DNA of 64,000 nt, taken from the NCBI RefSeq assembly GCF_002078875.1, contig NC_034409.1, positions 106,559,250 through 106,623,249 of the forward strand, written 5' to 3'. The stretch comes from Numida meleagris. Taxonomy: Eukaryota; Chordata; Aves; Galliformes; Numididae. Shown here piece after piece: positions 63,001 to 64,000 of the stretch; the first letter of the stretch is position 1; every line of letters starts with the position of its first letter. Both the position numbers and the translations under genes were made by a program. Under the pieces are notes generated by a model. The model had not been told where the DNA came from, made no database searches, and was given only the letters and a program-made list of their open reading frames with translations.

Positions 63001-64000
63001 TCACTAACAATTTGAAAGAATTGTCATAATGTAACACTACCTGAATATTTTGTGAAGGAATAAGAGAAACGAGGGGGGAAAAAGACTATTCCACATCTAT
63101 TTTCCCTTAAGAAATGGAAATCTGTATGAACCGATCATATGGCAAAGAGTAGAAAGCTAGAAAATCATATATTTTGGTGAAGTGCAATACTATTTAAGCA
63201 GCTATAAGGTAGTTTTTAATTATAAGTGATTCCTATTTTCAATAAGATAAGAAATACTATATTAACATTGTAAATTATTTAACAGTTATAGTAGCAACTA
63301 TAAACCACAAACAAGCCAGACTGACATTCCGACCCATGCTGAAATTTAGAGGAGCACTGTTGATATCCTTAAGCATGACTGAAGTAGTTTTATCTTTTAT
63401 GATATTTTTGGATCACTAATGAAAAGAAACTTAGGTTCTCCAATGCTCTCTAACTTAAAGTAAGAAATTTTTTTACAAATAACATTCAAATCTTCATAAT
63501 GTTCAAATTATTTTAATTTTAACATCATTTTGGGGAAATATTTCACTACCATCTACATAGATAGCGTCCACAATCAACAAACATAGCAAATACTACTAGA
63601 AATTATTCTGGGAAAGCAGCACAAAAAAACAACTTCAGCTCCTGCATTTTCATAAAGCAGTCTACTATCTCTCCCTCTCCTTTCTCCCCCTCCCAAAAGA
63701 GAGAGATGTCAAACCTGAATATCTGTTGCTCTAGGCAATAGACTGATGGATAGTATAACCAGATGTCCTTTGCTTATCATTAGATGAGACACACATTTCT
63801 CTAACCTCCACACAGAAATATGCTCCAAACTCCGCTTGCTTTGTATAAAAGCAAAATTCAAAGATAACTGTGTTATATGAAGCTGCCATCTACCTTTATG
63901 TGTTCTGTCTGCATAATACATCCAGTATCTCCCTTTTAAATATGCATACACAGGAGAGATTTTCCATTTTCAGAAAAATACTCAGAAAGCACAACCTTCT
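60004..64000. other. Non-coding unique sequence to the window end
   Basis: About 4 kb, AT-rich, with no gene, RNA gene or clear transposon recognised. An A9-T8 run makes a short palindrome near 62527-62543. Confidence 0.55.

Noticed and set aside
1..64000. CRISPR arrays, operons, riboswitches, prokaryotic attachment sites
   Set aside because: The window is vertebrate nuclear DNA. No regularly spaced direct repeats or ordered coding sequences are present.

Overview
This window looks like bird nuclear DNA, most likely from a galliform such as chicken or turkey. It is AT-rich by eye. It carries many 5'-truncated CR1 LINE copies with the avian 3' ending (tandem ATTCTATG-type octamers), an internally deleted mariner very like chicken Galluhop, a GC-rich solo retroviral LTR with an intact target-site duplication, and two worn MIR-like SINE fragments. 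The galliform placement rests mainly on the mariner and is inference. I found no host protein-coding exon, RNA gene, CRISPR array or prokaryotic-style operon. The open frames are short and overlapping, as expected by chance in AT-rich DNA, except where they run through transposon remnants. The window is best read as a gene desert or the inside of a very large intron.

Layout. 1-10470 is mostly unique sequence with a T/G homopolymer block (2706-2741), a perfect 22-bp palindrome (2963-2984) and two diverged copies of a short element (53-111 and 3402-3461). 10471-21424 holds three clear CR1 copies, one probable CR1 tip, a MIR-like fragment and the solo LTR (20865-21419, flanked by ATCAT). The largest CR1 (17660-18541, minus) still has a readable piece of ORF2. 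21425-27894 is unique. 27895-32535 is CR1-dense, with four copies in both orientations. 32536-36424 is unique and includes two AT-rich stretches that look like possible conserved noncoding elements. 36425-37087 holds two CR1s directly head to tail. 37088-54638 is mostly unique with two CR1 pieces, a MIR-like fragment and a homeobox-site-rich stretch near 39000. 54641-55193 is the deleted mariner. 55194-64000 is unique except for one CR1 (59725-60003).

The elements do not form a pathway. They are independent insertions of different ages. The LTR (exact duplication, undecayed CpGs) looks youngest. The mariner and most CR1s show stop codons typical of CpG decay. The MIR-like pieces and the 19724 CR1 tip look oldest. 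I found no undescribed biological system. The most useful leads are the two-copy unclassified element, the tandem CR1 pair, the CR1 with an internally expanded motif, and the possible regulatory stretches, which need cross-species alignment.
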